Program-made: the position numbers and the translations under genes
NCBI RefSeq assembly: GCF_902686445.1
Contig: NC_062213.1
Location: 59,400,991 to 59,464,990 of the forward strand
Reading direction: 5' to 3'
DNA from: Sciurus carolinensis
Taxonomy: Eukaryota; Chordata; Mammalia; Rodentia; Sciuridae
Length of the DNA stretch: 64,000 nucleotides
Notes under the pieces: model-generated
Databases searched by the model: none
What the model was told of the DNA's origin: nothing
Seen by the model: the letters and a program-made list of their open reading frames with translations, nothing else
Shown: positions 59,081-64,000 of the stretch, piece after piece
How the letters are laid out: each line of letters starts with the position of its first letter
Numbering within the stretch: position 1 is the first letter of the stretch

Positions 59081-62000
59081 ATAGTGATGACACAGGTCAG
59101 AGGATCCAAGAAAAAGATATTTGAAGAGATAACTCTATTTCATTGTCTTTTTCATGAAAGTGAGAGTATAACGTTGAAAGGCATTTAAAAATGCCAAACT
59201 GCAGTATGTGAGGAGAGAGAACAGAAGTACCAAAAGATGGAGGAACAGTGAGAAGAAAAGACCACAGAGTTAGGAAGATAATGGAGAGGGTAAAGGTTTA
59301 TAGAATCCAAATGGCGGAAATTACTGAGAGGAGAAGGTGGTCCACCATGTCACAAGAAGCTGATGGGAACATGGGAACTGAGAAAATTGGAAGAGAAGAG
59401 ATAACTTGAGATTCAGGAAATGTTACCATAGGAAGAGTTGAAGACTGATGGAAAAGACTTGGCTAAAATAAACATATTAAAGTCAGAAGAAGTAACGATT
59501 GAAGAATTCTAGAGAATTCTATGACTTAAATTGTCACAAATAGAAGGCTTTGTCTTTCTCTGACAGAAGAGATAAAAGAACAAAAAATAATCATAATTAC
59601 ATTACAAGGAGAATTTCAGTAATAGGGAAAAAGAGTTGAGGTTGACTCTCATTCAAATTTGCAATATAGTAGGAGATGACTGCTTCTTTTCTTAGATATG
59701 GAATATAGTATATGTTTGAGTGCTTGAGGCAAGATGATTGAGACACCTCACATACAAAATTGGATTAAGCACAGTATCCATGGTACTTTTTAGTATCCAA
59801 CTGAGATGGGCTAGCATGAATTTAGAGTATAATTATTTTACATGCTGTCCTCACCCAGAAACAACACTCAAGGATGAGAATAGACAGAAAATATGCAATT
59901 GAACTTACCCAATTTTGGGTAAAGATATTAAAATATGGTAGAAAAATATGTAGAATGTAAAATACTGTAAGACCAGAGGAGGAATATTAACATGTTGATG
60001 AAGAGAAATGATAGACTCAAAATCATAATACAGCAAATTCAAAAGAAATGGACAATTATAAAAAACTTAATATCCAATACAGTACTACATTTTCAAATAT
60101 TTGCAGATAATGGAAATTATAAAATGTTATGTTAATAACCAATTTGTTATGAAATTTTCTTATTAGCAGTACCTGAATTCTCAAAATCTGCCTAGAAATG
60201 CACCAGAAATTCCTTTAAGAAGAAAAAAAAAGAAAGAAAAATATTCCGGGGTTATGAGAGTACTCTACAGCTTCTATCAGTGTCCCATAAGATAAAGTAA
60301 ATGGAAAGAATATAATGAATATAAATAATATTTACATTAATCCTGCCAAAAGCAAAGTAATCTGAACTCTTCTTAAAATTTTCCTCTGAAGTATTTAAAT
60401 GAAAAAAGGAAAAAATATTCAATAGGGGCAGATCTAAAGCCAGACTGAAACAAAAAATGACAATCTCAAAACCACCTCTAGTCTGACACACTCTAACTTG
60501 GAGGAGGAGAAGAATTTGCAAGAGGATGAACACTAAGGGAATTGAACAGAATAAGAGGAACAGAAATCAGGTAGAGAACAGCTCTCTAGTCTGAAATGAG
60601 AGTCTACCCAACCCCTCTATTTTATTAAATAGATGGGAGATGGTATATAAATATATATCTATATATATATGAGTGAGATTTAATATTTTCTTTATTCCAT
60701 CCTTAATAAGAAATATGATTAGTGTATGCAGTCAGGGAGGATGTGGGAAGAACTGAGGATGGCTTCATTAGAATAATTATAATAAGGTTATTTCAAATTT
60801 AGCTGGAGGAAAATAGAAAAGATGAAAGAATGAAGCACATTGAAGAACTGAAAGAATGTTGTGAGGGTCAATGAATTTCACATAGAGATAAAAGATCTTT
60901 ATGGAAAAAGTACTTGCAAAGCAGGAAGGATAGAGATTGAGACTGGAGAGTAGGGCTTTAGCATAGATATTTTTAAAATATAGGTAAATTTTAGGGTATT
61001 TTGTGGGAAATGGAAGTTAGATGGAAGAAAATGTCTTTGGAATGAGGAAATATATTAGTTGTATCCTTCACGTGTATTTTGAAGTCTTCATGCATGGTGA
61101 CAGCAATTAGAGTAGAAAAGAATATAAGTTTAAGTAAGAGTGCTCATCAACATGTTAAATGGTCATAATAATTAAAACAAATGAAACACCTGCTGGCAGG
61201 GAATCTTTAGCCCTTGCCATGAGCTGTTAAGGGTTCAGCTTCATTAACTTCAGCATTTACTGCTGACAAAACTTACACAAAAGAAGATGAAAGGGAAGTA
61301 TTTATACTCTTATATGTTGTCTTGCTAACAAGTTTACTTTCAACTGACCTTGACTGGAACACTCGGTGATTGAATGGTCTTGACAATAAAGTTACTGTGC
61401 AGGCGTGTTTCAGTGGTAACAAGGAGATGGCTCCCCAAGTTTGAAACAATAAAATAATAATGAATGTTACTCCTGCTGTATAAGGAATACAAAAGATGGA
61501 GTTTTACCTTCTGGGGGGATGAGTGAAGGAAGCAGCAGTGTGGGTGGGAAGCAAGACAGGCATTGCTTCATAGTGGGGAGGAGAGGTAGAAATAGTTGCA
61601 TGTTAATCTACCTTTGAGAGAGTTTTGTCACACTCCATTTCAACATGACATGAAATACCAAATTTTGGTTAAGTTTAGTTTTAGGTCTTTATAGAGATTC
61701 CTTTCAGCACTTTGGACTCATGATGCCACGTCAGTATATCTTTCTTATAGAATGTGGCTGAATCCCAGTTAGTGACCAGAGCCCTGGTAGGAAAGTGCAA
61801 ATTTGGTGATACTGCAAAGTTCTTGAGTTGCATTACAATTTTTTTGTGAATAATAATGGGTGACCAGCAATGAAGATGGAGAGGGGATTTTCCATCATGA
61901 AATTATAACACTCAAAGGATGTTTTTCAGGAAGAATCTATAACCTTAAAAGAACTCTAGGGAGCATAACAGATACCTATTCCATTCTCTGGTATGGAAGT

Positions 62001-62119
62001 ACCAGGAGAATGGCATTCAAGTCACTTCTACTGGAGAGGGATGCCAGGGAAGCAGTGAACTTTGAAAACATCTTATTTCAGTTAAAGCAGAGAGGTGGCA
62101 AAGAAGATGCTGAAAGACA
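59081..62119. other. Purine-rich, AT-rich DNA; possible very old repeat text
   Basis: Long purine-rich sequence at 59150-59640 and 60740-61140 reads like decayed old interspersed repeats, not firmly identifiable. A TA run lies at 60646-60670. The 122-codon plus frame at 61860-62228 shows no domain. Confidence 0.4.
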
Positions 62120-62467
62120 GTGCTTTGGTTTACATTTTTATATACCTGTAAAACTGATGTTGAAATTTAATTGCCTTTGTAACACTATTAAGAGGTGGGA
62201 CTTATTAAAAGGTGGGAGTTATTTATGAGGTGATTAGGTCATGAGTGTTCTACCTACATGAACAAGATTGGTAATGTTAAAAAAGACCAGGTTTGACCTT
62301 CTTTTAATCTCTCTTGTTCTGCCTTCTGCCATGGGATGACACAGGAAGAAGGCCCACCTCATATGCTTGACCCTGGATCTTGGACCTCCCAGCCTCCAGG
62401 ACTGTGAGCTAATATATTTCTGTTCATTATAATTAGATATTGTTATAGATGCACAACACAAACTAAG
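62120..62467 (+). repeat. MLT1-like LTR relic
   Basis: 'gaggtgattaggtcatgagt', 'tgccatgggatgacacagga', 'gatcttggacctcccagcct' and 'ccaggactgtgagctaatat', ending 'acaaactaagac', follow an MLT1-type LTR in order. The 5' part is decayed. Confidence 0.72.
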
Positions 62468-62790
62468 ACTTATGGAAAAGTTAATTAATTACACTCCAGG
62501 TAAAGAATGCAGAAGAAGCATTTGGAAATCTTGAGGACTGGTTTCCACACAAGATTTCAAGGAATGGATAAGAAAGGAGAGGCTTGGGCTTCTAGGAGCA
62601 TATAAATCAGTGATGGGAAGTAGACTCAGAGGTCCTCAATATTTCTGATAAAAAGGGGGAGAGTGATGACTTCCTATGCTAAAATCCAAATAATTGACTC
62701 AGTTCTGCAGCAGCTTCGAGGACGGCAGTTCACCCAAATCACCCTGAGCACTTTTCAGGTGACTTTTGATCACCTACCATGAAAAGTATC
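62468..62790. other. Intergenic DNA, nothing recognised
   Basis: Short unique-looking gap before the inverted L1. Its right edge is the 5' junction of that L1. Confidence 0.5.
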
Positions 62791-63728
62791 TTAGTGCTCT
62801 ATCTGATGTATGATTGGCAAAGATTTTCTCCCACTCTGTAGGCTCTTTCTTTGCATTGCTGATAGTTTCCTTTGCTGAGAGAAAGCTTTTTAGTTTGAAT
62901 CTATCCCAGTTATTGATTCTTGCTTTTATTTCTTGTGCTATGGGAGTCCTGTTGAGGAAGTCTGGTCCTAAGCCGACATGTTGAAGATCTGGACCTACTT
63001 TTTCTTCTATAAGATGCAAGGTCTCTGGTCTGATTCCGAGGTCCTTAATCCATTTTGAGTTTAGTTTCGTGCATGGTGAGAGACATGGGTTTAGTTTCAT
63101 TCTGTTGCATATGGATTTCCAATTCTCCCAGCACCATTTGCTGAAGAGGCTATCTTTTCTCCATTGCATATTTTTGGCACCTTTGTCTAGTATGAGAAAA
63201 TTGTATTTATTTGGGTTTGTGTCCGTGTCCTCTATTCTATACCATTGATCCACCTTTCTATTTTGGTACCAATACCATGCCGTTTTTGTTACTATTGCTT
63301 TGTAGTAGAGTTGAAGATCTGGTATTGCAATACCCCCTGCTTCACTCTTTCTACCAAGGATTGCTTTAGCTATTCTGGGTTTTTTATTCTTCCAGATGAA
63401 TTTCATAATTTCTTGCTCTATTTCTGTAAGGTACATCATTGGGATTTTAATTGGAATTGCATTGAATCTGTATAGCACTTTTGGTAGTATGGCCATTTTG
63501 ACAATATTAATTCTTCCTATCCAAGAACATGGGAGATCTTTCCATCTTCTGAGGTTTTCTTTAATTTCTTTCTTTAGTGTTCTGTAGTTCTCATTGTAGA
63601 GGTCTTTCACCTCTTTTGTGAGATTGATTCCCAAGTATTTTTTTTTTCGATGCTATTGTGAATGGGGTAGTTTTTCTAAATTCTCTTTCTGAAGATTCAT
63701 CACTTATGTATAAAAATGCCTTAGATTT
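62791..63728 (-). mobile_element. Inverted 5' segment of a twin-primed L1
   Basis: Antisense L1 ORF2, equivalent to 17468-18400 of the full-length element. A minus frame of 286 codons is open (63634-62774) with [31 protein letters not shown] and [10 protein letters not shown], covering the region after the reverse-transcriptase core. It is joined at 63728/63729 to the sense-oriented 3' part of the same element. It encodes no complete protein. Confidence 0.92.
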
Positions 63729-64000
63729 AGATAGAGCATTAATCTCCAGAATCTATAAAGAACTCAAAAAACTCTACAACAAGAATGCAAATAATCCAAT
63801 CAACAAATGGGCTAAGGAAATGAATAGACACTTCACAGAAGAAGATCTACAAGCAATCAACAAACATATGGAAAAATGTTCCACATCTCTAGTAATAAGA
63901 GAAATGCAAATCAAAACCACCCTAAGATTCCATCTCACTCCAATTAGAATGGCAATTATCAAGAATACAAGCAACAATAGGTGTTGGCGAGGATGTGGGG
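63729..64000 (+). mobile_element. Sense 3' segment of the twin-primed L1, cut by window end
   Basis: Sense ORF2 text from 'agatagagcattaatctcca' onward (equivalent to 17481 of the full-length L1, reading toward its 3' end), including 'tggctaag..'-type 'gggctaaggaaatgaataga' and 'tggcgaggatgtgggg'. The ORF2 end, 3' UTR, tail and right target duplication lie beyond the window. Confidence 0.92.

Overview
The window is nuclear DNA from a placental mammal, very probably a squirrel or close relative (Sciuridae and allies). The main reason is the SINE repertoire. At least seven copies join a 7SL-derived B1 monomer to a tRNA-like ID unit (B1-dID), an arrangement known from squirrel-related rodents, and no muroid B2 or B4 elements are visible. 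The L1 3' ends all belong to one rodent-type lineage. The DNA is AT-rich, CpG-poor and gene-poor. I find no intact host protein-coding gene, no rRNA or tRNA gene, no CRISPR array and nothing bacterial. It is an intergenic or deep-intronic stretch built from layers of retroelements.

Layout. 0.5-1.05 kb: 3' fragment of an L1. 3.5-3.9 kb: MaLR-like LTR. 3.96-4.48 kb: relic of an ancient L1 endonuclease region. 4.99-14.0 kb: an antisense L1 with an internal deletion of about 1.46 kb, into which three later elements went: a B1-dID SINE (6.7 kb), a MaLR-like LTR (7.1 kb) and a 4.86-kb endogenous retrovirus copy (8.91-13.77 kb). The retrovirus copy is the most unusual object here. It starts at R, ends at R plus poly(A), lacks the 5' U3 and is flanked by a 16-bp target duplication, so it looks like a retroviral RNA pasted in by L1 machinery rather than an integrated provirus.

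16.5-22.8 kb: a full-length antisense L1 of about 6.28 kb with a 16-bp target duplication. It has broken ORF1 and ORF2, a 5' UTR of tandem monomers each beginning with a YY1-type site, and a 3' UTR with a G-quadruplex tract and six in-phase telomere-like hexamers. 22.8-44.8 kb: mostly unique AT-rich DNA with scattered SINEs, old L1 pieces, three same-strand copies of one ancient repeat, and a possible coding relic at 28.7-29.2 kb. 44.86-45.26 kb: a CpG-retaining island-like segment with a perfect hairpin, the best candidate for a conserved regulatory element. 50.7-54.3 kb: a long decayed ancient L1. 58.6-59.1 kb and 62.1-62.5 kb: LTR relics. 62.8-64.0 kb: an L1 with a textbook twin-priming 5' inversion, cut off by the window end.

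The elements interact by nesting and by shared machinery. L1 endonuclease and reverse transcriptase explain the L1 copies, the SINEs and the retrovirus RNA copy. No element in the window looks able to move by itself. Family-level names come from reading by eye; none were confirmed by database search.
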